Of a stretch of DNA of 64,000 bases, positions 1-10,055 are shown in pieces. The notes below the pieces were generated by a model. It was not told the origin of the DNA. It saw nothing but the letters and a program-made list of their open reading frames with translations, and did not search any database. The first letter of the stretch is position 1. Each line of letters starts with the position of its first letter. Source of the DNA: Bacteroidales bacterium (GTDB lineage: Bacteria; Bacteroidota; Bacteroidia; Bacteroidales; Lentimicrobiaceae). The stretch spans positions 1 to 64,000 of the forward strand of contig JADJEQ010000014.1 of NCBI GenBank assembly GCA_016709025.1, given 5' to 3'. Made by a program: the position numbers and the translations under genes.

Positions 1-375
1 TACATTACCAACCGCATATTCCATAATCAGGTCCCAGCCTATGATCCAGGCAACGAGCTCCAAAACCGGCATAGGCGTAGGTGTATGCGCTTCCGCTCAG
101 CGGGATGGAAGAGGCGAACTGTGCATAACACAACGCCGAAAAAGCCACAGGCAATGGCTGAAAAACGAAGAGCAGTGAACAGCCGGGCCACTGGCGGTCG
201 CGGCGTTGCTGATGGTGCTGAAAATGCTCGCCCCGATAATGGCAGCTATCCCAAATGAGGTAAGGTCACGCACGCCCAGATCTCTGCGCATGGAGTGGCT
301 GGTATCCTGCTCCCTTTGCGAATGGGCAAGGATCATTTCAATGGATTTCCGCCGGAACAGTTGTTTGAATTGCAC
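1..375 (-). pseudogene. APC-family amino acid permease, N-terminal fragment, frame-disrupted, runs off the window
   Basis: Read on the minus strand, the N-terminus (FRRKSIEMILAHSQ, then MRRDLGVRDLTSFGIAAIIG) is the cytoplasmic start and first membrane helix of cationic/basic amino-acid permeases of the APC superfamily, which import amino acids across the inner membrane. After about position 190 the family sequence continues in other frames (CAQFASSIPLSGSAYTYAY, then VAWIIGWDLIMEYAVGN), so at least two indels lie between positions 50 and 190. The start is probably the GTG at 375 or the internal ATG at 336. The gene continues beyond base 1. Family assignment is good; whether it is a true pseudogene is unclear because neighbouring genes carry similar indels. 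Confidence 0.75.
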
Positions 376-531
376 AGACTAAAGGTTATTTTTAAAACCA
401 AAAGTATAATTTTTAATTAACGCAGGAGAATCTATATTTTCAGGTCTTTTGATAGTTTTGCCGGATATTGACTAAAATTCAAAACCTTGTGAAAACTAGA
501 TCCGACGCCATCCGGCACTTTGCTGTACATC

Positions 532-1761
532 CTACTTGCTGATCTGCACACCAAGCCGCACAATAATATTGCGAGATGGCATATTCGGAACGATTCCCGG
601 TCCCATCTGGTAATCGATATTAAAATACACATTTCTGCGATTGCGGAATTTTCCTGCTACCCCTGCTCCGATTGCAAATCCGAAATCAACATTGCCGAAA
701 GGATATGATTTGCTGTTTTCAAATAAAACTCAACATTGTTAACAAAACGTGGTAATCAAAGACATTGCTAAAGTAATAATCCAGGAAAAAGCCTGCCTGA
801 AATGCAGGAATTATTTTTTACCCGGAAATTCATATCTGAACATCAGCGTATTATCAAAAGCAAATTGGGAAAATCAAATGTTTCATGAACCAGTGCTGTT
901 GTGTCCTGAATAACTCTGATAATCGGAGATCATTGAAAAGCTTTTACCAAGCGATCCGCTATAATGTAAATACATACGTTCATTCAAAGTGGGTATTCCG
1001 ACTTTAGCAAAGATTCCGGCAGAAGGGAAAACTGATTTGTCAAATCCGGTCGTTTCGAACATGATCTGAGGTTGTACTGCGTCATCCCTGTAAATGATGG
1101 AATTTACATTCAACCCCAAAAGAAATCCTACGGTGATCCGGACTATGGGCAGGTTTTTCTCATAAATAATACAATCCCGGTCAGAACACACTTCAGCATG
1201 GTAATCCTTTGCTACCCGAATCAACGATTTGTGGTCCAGTGAAATACGTTCAACATCCTTGCTCACAGTGGGGCTATCCTTAAAAACATATTTCAGAATT
1301 CCGACATATGGCTTATTGGCACGCACATACTGTATGTCGTCCACAACAACCTCTTTTTCTTCATCATCAAGTAGCATGAATTTACCGTCACCTTTGTCGA
1401 TCAGGTAGTGTTCGCCGGTATTGCTGCGATAATAGTACACATCCACCATACCTTCTATTAGAAATTCCAGAAACAAAGGTGCTTCCTCATCTTCCGCATT
1501 CAGCTTTTTTGATACATAGTATTTGCCATCGATAAACCGGTACGATTTGATATCTGCAGGCGTATAACGTATTGCATCTGTTCCGGAATTATGTTTAAAA
1601 AGGCAGATTTCAGCACTGGCTTTGTTGCCTTTGTAATCAATCAGCCCGGATATCGTGTCATTTTCAGTGTTGATAACATAACCCGGTCTGAAATCAGTCT
1701 GCGAAAATAAGCTGGCCCCGGAAAAGATAAACAACAGGAACAACAGTAGCAATTTCTTCAT
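532..1761 (-). CDS. Secreted porin-like outer-membrane protein, frameshifted near its C-terminus
   Basis: The longest intact piece is 883-1761, 292 residues. It starts with a clear signal peptide (MKKLLLLFLLFIFSGASLFSQ) followed by a beta-rich region opening with DFRPGYVINTENDTISGLI, the pattern of Bacteroidota exported proteins with an N-terminal small domain and a C-terminal beta-barrel. Downstream, other minus-strand frames still encode barrel-like strands (FGNVDFGFAIGAGVAG, then YFNIDYQMGPG and IIVRLGVQISK) ending at a TAG at 532-534. The gene was therefore probably about 410 residues, with several indels between 720 and 885. I infer an outer-membrane barrel; the molecular function is unknown. 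Confidence 0.65.
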
Positions 1762-1962
1762 ACCAATCTCATTTACATTCCATTACGTTATAAATTCACA
1801 TCGATCATTTCAATGATATACTGACAGAATAATTATTTATGTTATCGTCGTGGCTGGTCGGTTTTCAATCCCAAATGTAGTGTTTTTTAAAGAATCCGGT
1901 AATTTTTTACTGGTTGGCAAACCGGAGTAATACTTCCCGTGAATTTCAAACATGATTTATTT

Positions 1963-1970
1963 TACCTTTG
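1963..1970 (+). promoter_or_regulatory. Candidate Bacteroidota -7 element TACCTTTG
   Basis: TACCTTTG fits the Bacteroidota -7 consensus TAnnTTTG and lies 21 bases before the ATG of the lipoprotein at 1992. No matching -33 TTG was found at the expected distance, so this is a weak call. Confidence 0.4.
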
Positions 1971-1991
1971 TTAAAAACAACAACGTAAAAA

Positions 1992-2587
1992 ATGAAAAAC
2001 CTACTTTTACTGTTTACCGCCTTTGCCTTCGCATGCAGCAGCCCTACAACCCTCGTTAAAAGCTGGCGGGTGCCTGAATCAACCTTTACACCTGAAGAGT
2101 TTAAAAAAGTAATGGTTGTGGCTTTTGTTAAGGACGAAGCAAGCAGAAAGATTGCCGAAGACAGGGTTTCCTCCATCCATGAAAATTTCTTTCCTTCCTA
2201 CCCGGTTTTTTCAGGACAGGAAGTAATGGAGGATAAAGAACAGGTTCTGGCTACCCTGAAAGAGCAGGGGTATGATGCTGTGATCACCATGAGTCTGTTG
2301 TTAAAAGCCGCGGACGATAAGTGGGTTGCTGAAAAATATCAGGGTGGTTATATGATTATCACAACAGCTATATGACCGACTATTACCGTCCGGGATACTA
2401 TGTAGATGGTTCGAAATACTACATCATAACCAATGTATTTTCGATTAAAAGCAACAAACTCGTCTGGTCTGCCACCACTGTAACACCCGAACCGGCGTCT
2501 TTACAGGAGGGCATCGATAGCATTCTTTACACAGTGGTAAAACAGATGAAAAAAGATGGATTCCTGCCGGCCAGGAAAAAACGGTAA
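1992..2587 (+). CDS. Conserved lipoprotein of unknown function, with one frameshift
   Basis: The N-terminus (MKNLLLLFTAFAFACSS) is a lipoprotein signal with the acylated Cys at residue 15. The mature part begins TTLVKSWRVPE and holds the conserved segment KVMVVAFVKDEASRKIAEDR. The reading frame breaks at about 2365 in a Tyr/Gly-rich linker. The next frame resumes as HNSYMTDYYRPGYY and continues through YYIITNVFSIKSNKLVWSAT to the end at 2587. This is a recognisable but functionally uncharacterised periplasmic lipoprotein family of Bacteroidota, about 195 residues when joined. A terminator-like hairpin follows. Confidence 0.65.
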
Positions 2588-2614
2588 ATAAAATACCCGT
2601 TCATCAAGTGTTTG

Positions 2615-2648
2615 AAAAGTCCAGGTTTAATCTAAGTCCGGACTTTTT
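2615..2648 (+). terminator. Rho-independent terminator after the lipoprotein
   Basis: An 8-bp stem (AAAAGTCC at 2615-2622 with GGACTTTT at 2640-2647) ends in a short T-run, 27 bases after the stop at 2587. The loop is long, which lowers certainty. Confidence 0.5.
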
Positions 2649-2722
2649 CATGTTTGGGGCGTTCCTTTTTTATGTTTGTACCAGTATTATTATAATTTTA
2701 CTCATCGTAAAATCGTAATTCC

Positions 2723-4147
2723 ATGAAAATCCTTTCTGCTCTGCTGCTTATGCTGGGATTGAGTTTTGAGTCCAATGCACAGCAAAATACCAGCGTTGAT
2801 TACCAACAATACTTCACAAACGAAACCATGCGGGTGGACTATTTCCACACCGGCACAGCTACTGAAGAGCATTTCTCCTGGACCATATCCTGAACGATGG
2901 AGCATGGCCCGGCAGCAAGACCCTGTTGCTTGACAATCTGAACCGGGGATTGTATTTTTATAAAATTACCGATCAGGCAACCAACAAACTGATTTACAGC
3001 CGGGGTTTGCCAGTGTATTCGGTGAATGGCAGACCATACCCGAGGCTGCTGAAAACTGGGGAACTTTTCATGAGTCGCTGCGATTCCCTGGCCCAAAATG
3101 CCGGTAACCCTGACCATCGAAAAACGGGATGCAAAAAACAATTTCATCCCCATCTGGAGTACTACCATTGACCCTAAATCCAGAATCGTAAATCCTTCTG
3201 TCTTAAAAAGCCCTTTCAAAACAGTTACCATTGTTGAAAATGGCAAAGCCAGTGACCATGTTGATATTGTAATATTAGGTGATGGTTATACGGCTGGTGA
3301 AATGGACAAATTTCACAACGATGTGGCGACACTGACCGCCGAACTTTTTAATGTAGAGCCATTCAAATCGCGGAAATCTGATTTTAATGTCAGGGCTGTG
3401 GAAACACCTTCAGCAAGCAGCGGTGTAAACAAACCGCATCCGGGGGTTTTCAACCGAACACCGCTCTCCATGTCGTATGGTGCTTTCGATTCGGAAAGGT
3501 ATGCCCTCACCTACGACAATCGCACCGTTCGCGATGTGGCTGCCACGGTGCCCTATGATTATATGTATATTCTCATCAATGAAAGAACCTATGGCGGCGG
3601 CGGAATTTATAATCTGTATTCTACTGTTGCGGCAGACAACAAATTCTCCCCATACATTTTCGTTCATGAATTCGGGCATTCGTTCGCCGCGCTTGCCGAT
3701 GAATACTATACTTCCGATGTTTCCTATCAAACGCCTGAGATTACCGTTGAGCCCTGGGAGCCCAATGTTACCGCACTTTTCGATCCTGCTCACCTGAAAT
3801 GGAAGGATATTGTAACACCTGGAACCCCCATTCCTACCCCATGGGTTAAAACAGAATTCGACAATTTCAGCTACGATATTCAGAAGGAACGACGTGCCCT
3901 GCGTGCGGCCAATGTCCCGGAAACGGAGATGGAACAGCTGTTTGAACGTGAAAAGCAAACTTCACTGGCTATGTTTGAAAAAAGCCAATACAAGGATGCT
4001 ACCGGTGCTTTCGAAGGCGGTAACTATTTTCAGTTCGGCATTTACCGCTCGGCCCAGGATTGCATTATGTTTACCCGTAACAAACAGGAATTCTGCCCTG
4101 CCTGCAGAAAGGCAATTTCTGAAGTGATCGATTTGTATTCGGAGTAA
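2723..4147 (+). CDS. M64 (IgA peptidase-type) metallopeptidase, secreted, frameshifted in the N-terminal third
   Basis: The start at 2723 gives a signal peptide (MKILSALLLMLGLSFESNAQ). The frame breaks at about 2877 and again near 3010. The intact main piece, 3098-4147, carries the catalytic region of peptidase family M64: HVDIVILGDGYTAGEM, and the zinc motif HEFGHSFAALADEYY (HExxHxxxxxxxDE). Family M64 covers secreted zinc endopeptidases, first described as IgA-cleaving enzymes, and Bacteroidota commonly encode homologues of unknown substrate. The joined length, about 470 residues, is normal for the family. The assignment is firm; the substrate is unknown. Confidence 0.85.
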
Positions 4148-4219
4148 TTCATCAGCAGCAAATCCGGATTTCTTCGGGGGTTTTCTTTATCAGGATAAAA
4201 TCCATTAATTTGCCGTTCT

Positions 4220-4714
4220 ATGCGGAGTATACTATTACACCTTCACCCGGCCAGGGTATCTGAAAAATCAATTCAATTCAACCGTACCTTCGGATTGGGC
4301 GGAATGGCCGTATTGCTGATTGTAATTCAGATATTTACAGGAGTACTGCTCAGGTTTTATTATACGCCGGTTCCGGCCGAAGCCTACAATTCAATCGTGT
4401 TTCTGAAAACACAGGTGCTTTTCGGACAATTTATCCGCAACATTCACTACTGGAGCGGCGTATTCCTGCTTTTAACCGCCTTTCTGCACTTTCTGAGGGT
4501 TTTCCTGACAGGAGCCTACCGCGATGAACGCAGGCTTAACTGGCTTTTCGGATTAATCCTTTTGCTTCTGGTTGTATTCCTGAACTTTACCGGTTACCTC
4601 CTCCCTGGGATCAGCTGGCATACTGGGCAATTACGGTTAGTACCAATATCATCGGGTATCTGCCGGTTTTTGGGGAAAGCCTGCGAAAAACCATCATTGC
4701 CGGAAATGAGTTAA
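4220..4714 (+). CDS. Cytochrome b (quinol oxidoreductase), N-terminal part, interrupted by a frameshift
   Basis: The 164-residue frame matches the N-terminal four-helix heme domain of cytochrome b/b6: SIQFNRTFGLGG, then GQFIRNIHYWSGVFLLLTAFLHFLRVFLTGAY with the heme-binding His pairs, and LNFTGYLLP. The frame breaks around 4610, where the family motif LPWDQLAYWA is split between frames. The next frame continues with YLPVFGESLRK and runs into the feature at 4732. It is the membrane subunit of a Rieske/cytochrome b complex passing electrons from menaquinol. No Rieske or cytochrome c gene is adjacent. The start sits directly after a TAATTTG-like element. Confidence 0.75.
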   Translation: MRSILLHLHPARVSEKSIQFNRTFGLGGMAVLLIVIQIFTGVLLRFYYTPVPAEAYNSIVFLKTQVLFGQFIRNIHYWSGVFLLLTAFLHFLRVFLTGAYRDERRLNWLFGLILLLLVVFLNFTGYLLPGISWHTGQLRLVPISSGICRFLGKACEKPSLPEMS

Positions 4715-4731
4715 ATGCCGATACACTCCGC

Positions 4732-5853
4732 ATGTTTTTTACCTTCCATACGGCGGTACTTCCATTTTCACTGCTTTTCGTTGTGATTTACCATTTCTGG
4801 CGCGTACGGAAAGCCGGCGGGGTGCTGATTCCTGAGTCATCCGAAAAACCGGTGATGGTGCCGGTTATGCCAAATCTTGTTTATAAGGAATTTATCGTCG
4901 CACTTGTACTTGTGGCGGTATTGTTCACATTTTCGGCACTGTTCAACGCACCTCTGCTCGAAAAAGCCAATCCTGCCTACAGCATGAACCCTACCAAAGC
5001 GCCCTGGTACTTTGCCGGTGTTCAGGAATTACTGATGCATTTTCACCCCTTTTTCGCAGCCTTTATTATTCCATTGAGTGTATTTGTATTTCTGGCCTGG
5101 ATTCCGTTTTTGAATTATGCAGAAGCCTCCAATGGCCATTGGTTCATCTCAGAAAAAGGAGAAGATTCCTCAAAAAATACAGCCATTTTTAAAAATACAG
5201 TCAGATTTAATGTAACAAATCCGCTTATTTTCGGAGACGGAGCCTGGATTTTAGGCTATGAAAGGACCATCGGTGAGCACCAGTCTTTTTCAGTAAACAT
5301 AGGCCGTGCATCTTTCCCCGAATTCAGTTTCATCAATTATGATTCTGCCGATATCAACCTTAAAAAGGATTTCAAGGATAAGGGATTCAATTTTTCTGCC
5401 GATTATCGGTTTTATCCGGTAAAAGAGAATAAATACCGGGCTCCCCGCGGCGTATATTTCGGACCGTTTTATTCCTATAACTATTTTAACCGCATAAATC
5501 AGTGGACCCTTAATACCAATACGTTTCAGGGTAATGTTGAAACCGATCTGTCCCTGAACATGCATACCGTCGGTATTGAGCTCGGATACCAGTTTGTTTT
5601 CTGGAAGCGGCTCTCGGTTGATCTGATCCTGCTCGGCCCGGGAGTTTCGTTTTACAATATCAAAGCGGAATTTAACACCACTCTTTCAGCAGATGACGAA
5701 AGCCTGTTCTTTGACAAACTTAATGAATTGCTGAAGGATAAACTCCCGGGGTATGACCAGGTTATCACCGGATCCGGATTTAAAGAAACGGGTACTATGA
5801 GATCTACAACCTTTGGATTTCGCTATATGATCATGGTTGGATTCAGATTTTAA
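4732..5853 (+). CDS. Chimeric ORF: cytochrome b C-terminal part joined in frame to an outer-membrane beta-barrel protein
   Basis: Residues 1 to about 140 are the second half of cytochrome b (MFFTFHTAVLPFSLLFVVIY, then APWYFAGVQELLMHFHPFF and FLAWIPFLNY). From about residue 150 the sequence changes to an amphipathic barrel pattern (FGDGAWILGYERTIGEHQSF, GVYFGPFYSYNYF, and a C-terminal FGFRYMIMVGFRF ending in aromatic Phe, as in outer-membrane barrels). Cytochrome b sits in the inner membrane and such barrels in the outer membrane, so one protein cannot plausibly do both. I read this as two genes joined by a deletion or an assembly error near 5160. The upstream half of this frame extends to about 4610. 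Confidence 0.7.
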   Translation: MFFTFHTAVLPFSLLFVVIYHFWRVRKAGGVLIPESSEKPVMVPVMPNLVYKEFIVALVLVAVLFTFSALFNAPLLEKANPAYSMNPTKAPWYFAGVQELLMHFHPFFAAFIIPLSVFVFLAWIPFLNYAEASNGHWFISEKGEDSSKNTAIFKNTVRFNVTNPLIFGDGAWILGYERTIGEHQSFSVNIGRASFPEFSFINYDSADINLKKDFKDKGFNFSADYRFYPVKENKYRAPRGVYFGPFYSYNYFNRINQWTLNTNTFQGNVETDLSLNMHTVGIELGYQFVFWKRLSVDLILLGPGVSFYNIKAEFNTTLSADDESLFFDKLNELLKDKLPGYDQVITGSGFKETGTMRSTTFGFRYMIMVGFRF

Positions 5854-6243
5854 TTTACTGAAATCAACCCTCTGGCTAATACTTACCGAAAGTATTTTCG
5901 CTCTGAAAAACCTTCCAGGAAAAGCCGGTATTTAAATTCAACCGCTTTTGCCTACCATTCATCCCCCAAATCAGCGCTTTCACCCTTTTTATTTTTTATT
6001 TGTTTTATTCGATGCCGAGTTTTGTAACTCAATTGGTCTTTTTACGTCTGAACGAATACGCACACCTGAATTTACAAAACTGAACACTAAAAACTTAAGT
6101 TTTTACGTTCAGTATTATATTATACTGGTAATTAGGTGTTTGCGATTTTGGCACAATAAGTGCGAAAGCAATTTTGAGAGAGCAGAAACGGCAGGAATTC
6201 AATCATACAGCCGGTATGCTGAAAATTTAAAACCCAAACAGGC
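5854..6243. other. Intergenic region before the export operon
   Basis: 390 AT-rich bases between the barrel ORF and the ABC operon. It presumably holds the operon promoter, but no convincing TTTG/TAnnTTTG pair, repeat or RNA gene is visible. Confidence 0.4.
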
Positions 6244-6957
6244 ATGATCCGGCTTAGCGGAATAAATAAAACATATGTCACAGGCAGCAACAGACTGCAT
6301 GTGTTGAAAGGCATAGACCTGAATATCGGGGCTGGTGAGTTTGTTTCCATCATGGGTTCTTCGGGTTCAGGGAAATCAACATTGCTGAATATCGTGGGTA
6401 TCCTCGACGAATACGATGCCGGTGATTATTACCTCGACAACACCCTGATCCGCAACCAGAGCGAAACCAAAGCAGCCGGACTGCGCAATCAATACATCGG
6501 ATTTGTATTTCAATCCTTCAACCTGATTTCATTTAAAAATGCCATGGAGAATGTGGCACTCCCACTCTACTATCAGAATGTAAGTCGGAAAAAACGCAAC
6601 CGGATAGCCATGGAATACCTCGAGCGCATGGGCCTGGCCGAGTGGGCAGAGCATATGCCCAATGAACTGTCGGGCGGACAAAAGCAGCGCATCGCCATTG
6701 CCCGTGCTTTGATTTCCAAACCAAAGGTAATTCTTGCAGATGAACCTACCGGAGCCCTTGACACGACTACTTCCTATGAAGTAATGCAAATCCTGAAAGA
6801 AATCAACCAGCAAGGTATTACGATCATTATCGTTACCCATGAAAATGACATTGCCCACATGACCAACCGCATCATCCGGCTGAAAGACGGGCTGATTGAA
6901 AGTGAAGTTCTGAATGGGAAAACCCCGGTTTATTGGCCTGAGAAAATACCCATCTGA
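6244..6957 (+). CDS. MacB-type ABC transporter ATP-binding protein
   Basis: A 237-residue stand-alone ATPase of the MacB/LolD (FtsE-like) class. Walker A GSSGSGKST is at 38-46, the Q-loop FVFQSFNL near 90, the signature LSGGQKQR near 141, Walker B VILADEPTGALD near 162, and the switch His in IIVTHEND near 197. It powers type VII (MacB-like) mechanotransmission transporters that move peptides, lipoproteins or drugs out of the periplasm. It is first in a same-strand operon with two FtsX-type permeases and a MacA-like adaptor, which fixes its role as their shared motor. The substrate is unknown. Confidence 0.93.
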   Translation: MIRLSGINKTYVTGSNRLHVLKGIDLNIGAGEFVSIMGSSGSGKSTLLNIVGILDEYDAGDYYLDNTLIRNQSETKAAGLRNQYIGFVFQSFNLISFKNAMENVALPLYYQNVSRKKRNRIAMEYLERMGLAEWAEHMPNELSGGQKQRIAIARALISKPKVILADEPTGALDTTTSYEVMQILKEINQQGITIIIVTHENDIAHMTNRIIRLKDGLIESEVLNGKTPVYWPEKIPI

Positions 6958-7010
6958 CGATGAACCATTCTAATTAAACTGAACAACTTTAGACTTTTTA
7001 CTTGCAAACC

Positions 7011-8246
7011 ATGTTCGATACGGATAAATGGCAGGAAATCTTCAGCACTATTAAGAAGAACAAGCTCAGAACATTTCTGACGGGCTTCAGCGTGGCCTGG
7101 GGCATCTTTATGCTGATGATTCTGCTCGGCTCTGGCAATGGTCTGCAAAACGGGGTAAAAAGAGAGTTTGAATCCTCCGCAACCAACACCATATGGGTAT
7201 GGAGTGGACAAACCAGCCTGCCATATAAGGGCATGAAACCTGGTCGTAACATCCAGCTGGTAAACGAGGATTACGATGCAGTTAAAACGTCAGTAAAAGG
7301 GATTGATCTGAGTTCATCGCGTTACAACATATGGGGAACCAATACTTTATCCTACAAGAAACAGTCGGGCAGTTTTGGTGTAAGAAACGTTTATCCCGAC
7401 TATGGAGAAATTGAAAAGCTTAAAATTATCCGGGGACGTTACATCAACCAGCCCGATATTGATCAATTCCGAAAGGTAACCACCATCAGCACCCAGGTTG
7501 AGGAAGCCCTGTTCAAAGGAGAAGATCCCATGGGGAAATACATCAATGTGAACGGTGTGCCGTTTAAAGTGGTTGGAATTTTTACCGACGACGACAACAA
7601 CGGTGATGATAACATGCGGTTGATTTACCTGCCCATCAGTACTGCACAAAGGGTATTCTCAGGTGATAACCGTATCAATACCATCGCTGTGACTGTTGGT
7701 GATGCTTCGGTAGAACAGAGTAAAGAAATAGAACAGGCGGTCCGGACTAAACTGGCTACCCTGCATAAGTTCGATCCGGCTGACCCCAGAGCCATTTTTA
7801 CCTGGAACAGTCTTGAAGAGCTGCAGAAATTCTTGCGGCTATTCGCCAGCATCAAGCTGTTTATCTGGATCATTGGATTCGGAACCATCATAGCCGGAAT
7901 TGTCGGCGTAAGCAACATCATGATGATTGTGGTAAAAGACCGTACCAAGGAGATCGGAATCAGGAAATCGATGGGTGCAACCCCCTGGAGTATTGTCAGC
8001 CTGATCCTGCAGGAAGCCGTGCTGATTACCTCTTTTGCAGGATACTTCGGACTGGTGCTGGGCGTGGTGGTTCTTGAAACCATCGGGAGTAAAATAGAAT
8101 CACCGTTCTTTTCACGACCGTCGGTTGACCTGAGTATCGCACTGTATGCACTGCTATTACTGGTTTTCAGTGGTGCCCTGGCAGGTTTTATCCCGGCAAG
8201 GAAAGCAGCTGCCATTAAGCCGATTGAAGCACTCAGGGATGAATAA
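7011..8246 (+). CDS. MacB-like ABC transporter permease (copy 1)
   Basis: I chose the ATG at 7011; an in-frame TTG lies 9 bases upstream. The 411-residue protein has the MacB layout: N-terminal helix after KKNKLRTFLTGFSVAWGIFM, a large periplasmic MacB_PCD domain (to about residue 280), then three C-terminal FtsX helices with the conserved loop VVKDRTKEIGIRKSMGATPW and a final PARKAAAIKPIEALR. It lacks a fused ATPase and depends on the ATPase at 6244. It is about half identical in layout to the next permease, consistent with a heterodimer formed after gene duplication. A 511-base repeat-filled gap separates the two. Confidence 0.9.
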   Translation: MFDTDKWQEIFSTIKKNKLRTFLTGFSVAWGIFMLMILLGSGNGLQNGVKREFESSATNTIWVWSGQTSLPYKGMKPGRNIQLVNEDYDAVKTSVKGIDLSSSRYNIWGTNTLSYKKQSGSFGVRNVYPDYGEIEKLKIIRGRYINQPDIDQFRKVTTISTQVEEALFKGEDPMGKYINVNGVPFKVVGIFTDDDNNGDDNMRLIYLPISTAQRVFSGDNRINTIAVTVGDASVEQSKEIEQAVRTKLATLHKFDPADPRAIFTWNSLEELQKFLRLFASIKLFIWIIGFGTIIAGIVGVSNIMMIVVKDRTKEIGIRKSMGATPWSIVSLILQEAVLITSFAGYFGLVLGVVVLETIGSKIESPFFSRPSVDLSIALYALLLLVFSGALAGFIPARKAAAIKPIEALRDE

Positions 8247-8423
8247 GCACAGGGCTCAGGGCTCAGCGCACAGAGACAAGCATACTGGGAGACTGAAAGA
8301 ATTAGGGACTAAGAAGACTTATGGACGGAGAGAAGGGGAGAAGTGGAAAGAGAGAATTTCCAATTTCTAATGACGAAAGAAGATTTACGGTTTACGAATG
8401 AAGAATCAAGAATGAAGAAAATT

Positions 8424-8650
8424 ACATTTGTTTTCTTTGCCAACTGCTCTTTGCCAACTGCTCTTTGCCAACTGCCAACTGGGTTACGAATGCCGAATTA
8501 AAAATGTAGAATGGAAAAAAATGCATTTGTTTTTTTTTGCCAACTGCTCTTTGCCAACTGCCAACTGGGTTACGAATGCCGAATTAAGAATGTAGAATGG
8601 AAAATAATGCATTTGTTTTTTTTGCCAACTGCTATTTGCCAACTGCGAAC
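8424..8650 (+). repeat. Tandem low-complexity repeat, about 86-bp unit, with TTGCCAACTG sub-repeats
   Basis: The unit runs from an oligo-T tract through repeated TTGCCAACTG(CTC) words to GGGTTACGAATGCCGAATTA and AAATGTAGAATGG. There are two full copies and one partial third copy. The flanks (8247-8400 and 8655-8757) hold other simple word repeats such as CAGGGCTCAGGGCTCAG and GAACTTTTGAAC. No ORF of note is present. Confidence 0.7.
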
Positions 8651-8757
8651 TTATTTGCTAAACTCATGAACTTTTGAACCTTTTGAACTCATGGACTCCT
8701 GAACTTTTGAACTTTTGAACTTTTTACTTTAGACTTTTTACTTTTTACTTGAAAACT

Positions 8758-10023
8758 ATGTTTGATCTGGACCGTTGGCAAGAGATTATGAGTTCGTTGA
8801 AGAAGAATAAGCTTCGCACGTTCTTCACTGCCTTTGGTGTGTTCTGGGGTGTCTTTATGCTGGTAGTGATGCTTGGATCCGGCAATGGATTACGTAACGG
8901 GGTAACCAGCGATTTTGGAGATTTTGCCACCAACAGTGTTTTTATGTGGACCCGCCCGACCAGTATCCCCTACAAGGGACTTCCACGTGCAAGAAATTAC
9001 AACTTCAAAAATGATGATATTGAAGCCCTCAGGCGTGAGGTACCAGAAATTGATATCCTGGCTCCCAGGACACAGGGGGGTGGGTTTCAGGGAGGCAACA
9101 ATGTGGTCCGGGGTACAAAATCAGGTGCCTTTTCAGTAATGGGAGACTATCCCGAATGGAACCTCATTGATCCTGTGATCATCGACAAAGGCCGCTTCCT
9201 GAACCATGCCGATCTGAATGAAAAACGCAAAGTCGCAGTCATCGGGAACAAGGTTTATGAAGTGCTTTTTAAGCCCGGCGAAGAAGCCATCGGTCAGTAT
9301 ATCCAGATTCAGGGCATCTATTTCCAGGTGGTCGGTTTATTTAATCCAAAGAGTAGTGGTGTCAATTTTGGCGGGGAAAAAGCTCAGACTATTTTTATAC
9401 CGCTTACGACTTTTCAACGCGTATATAACTGGGGCGATGTTGTTGGATGGTTTGCCTTTACTTCAAAACCTGGCATTCCTGCTTCTGAAGTTGAAGAAAA
9501 GGCTGCGGCCCTGCTCAAACGCCGCCATTCTGTAGCACCGGACGACCCTCAGGCAATCGGATCCTTCAACCTTGAAAAGCAGTACAATCAGATGACCGGT
9601 CTTTTTGCAGGAATCAACGGACTGATCTGGATCGTCGGGATAGGTACCCTGCTGGCAGGCGTTATCGGCATCAGCAACATTATGCTGGTAATTGTAAAAG
9701 AGCGAACAAAAGAAATTGGCATTCAGCGTGCCATTGGTGCAAAACCATGGAACATTATTTCACAGATCATCACTGAATCCGTATTCCTGACAACCTTCGC
9801 CGGATATGTCGGACTGGTGATCGGGGTAGCCATCCTGGAAGGAGTGAATTATGCCCTCACCACCAGTGGTGCGGAATCCAATATGTTTAAAAATCCGAAT
9901 ATTGACTTTAATATGGCCATGACCGCCCTGATAATTCTCGTGATTTCAGGCGCCGTGGCCGGATTGATTCCAGCCCGAAAGGCGGTTAGCATCAAACCCA
10001 TTGATGCACTCAGATATGAATAA
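8758..10023 (+). CDS. MacB-like ABC transporter permease (copy 2)
   Basis: 421 residues from the ATG at 8758, in the same position as in copy 1 (an in-frame TTG lies 9 bases upstream in both). N-terminal KKNKLRTFFTAFGVFWGVFM, a MacB_PCD periplasmic domain, and C-terminal FtsX helices with VKERTKEIGIQRAIGAKPW and PARKAVSIKPIDALRYE. The immediate upstream bases (AGACTTTTTAC) also match those before copy 1, so the duplication probably included the leader. It is expected to pair with copy 1 and the ATPase at 6244. Confidence 0.9.
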   Translation: MFDLDRWQEIMSSLKKNKLRTFFTAFGVFWGVFMLVVMLGSGNGLRNGVTSDFGDFATNSVFMWTRPTSIPYKGLPRARNYNFKNDDIEALRREVPEIDILAPRTQGGGFQGGNNVVRGTKSGAFSVMGDYPEWNLIDPVIIDKGRFLNHADLNEKRKVAVIGNKVYEVLFKPGEEAIGQYIQIQGIYFQVVGLFNPKSSGVNFGGEKAQTIFIPLTTFQRVYNWGDVVGWFAFTSKPGIPASEVEEKAAALLKRRHSVAPDDPQAIGSFNLEKQYNQMTGLFAGINGLIWIVGIGTLLAGVIGISNIMLVIVKERTKEIGIQRAIGAKPWNIISQIITESVFLTTFAGYVGLVIGVAILEGVNYALTTSGAESNMFKNPNIDFNMAMTALIILVISGAVAGLIPARKAVSIKPIDALRYE

Positions 10024-10055
10024 TCAGTTTTGTTAAATCAAAAGATCAGCATACA

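Noticed and set aside
3410..3958. 182-codon minus-strand ORF inside the M64 peptidase
   Set aside because: Antisense to the catalytic region with HEFGHS; no independent evidence.
7011..10023. Two permeases as a misassembled duplicate
   Set aside because: The two proteins are diverged over their whole length and lie in proper operon order, so they are true paralogues.
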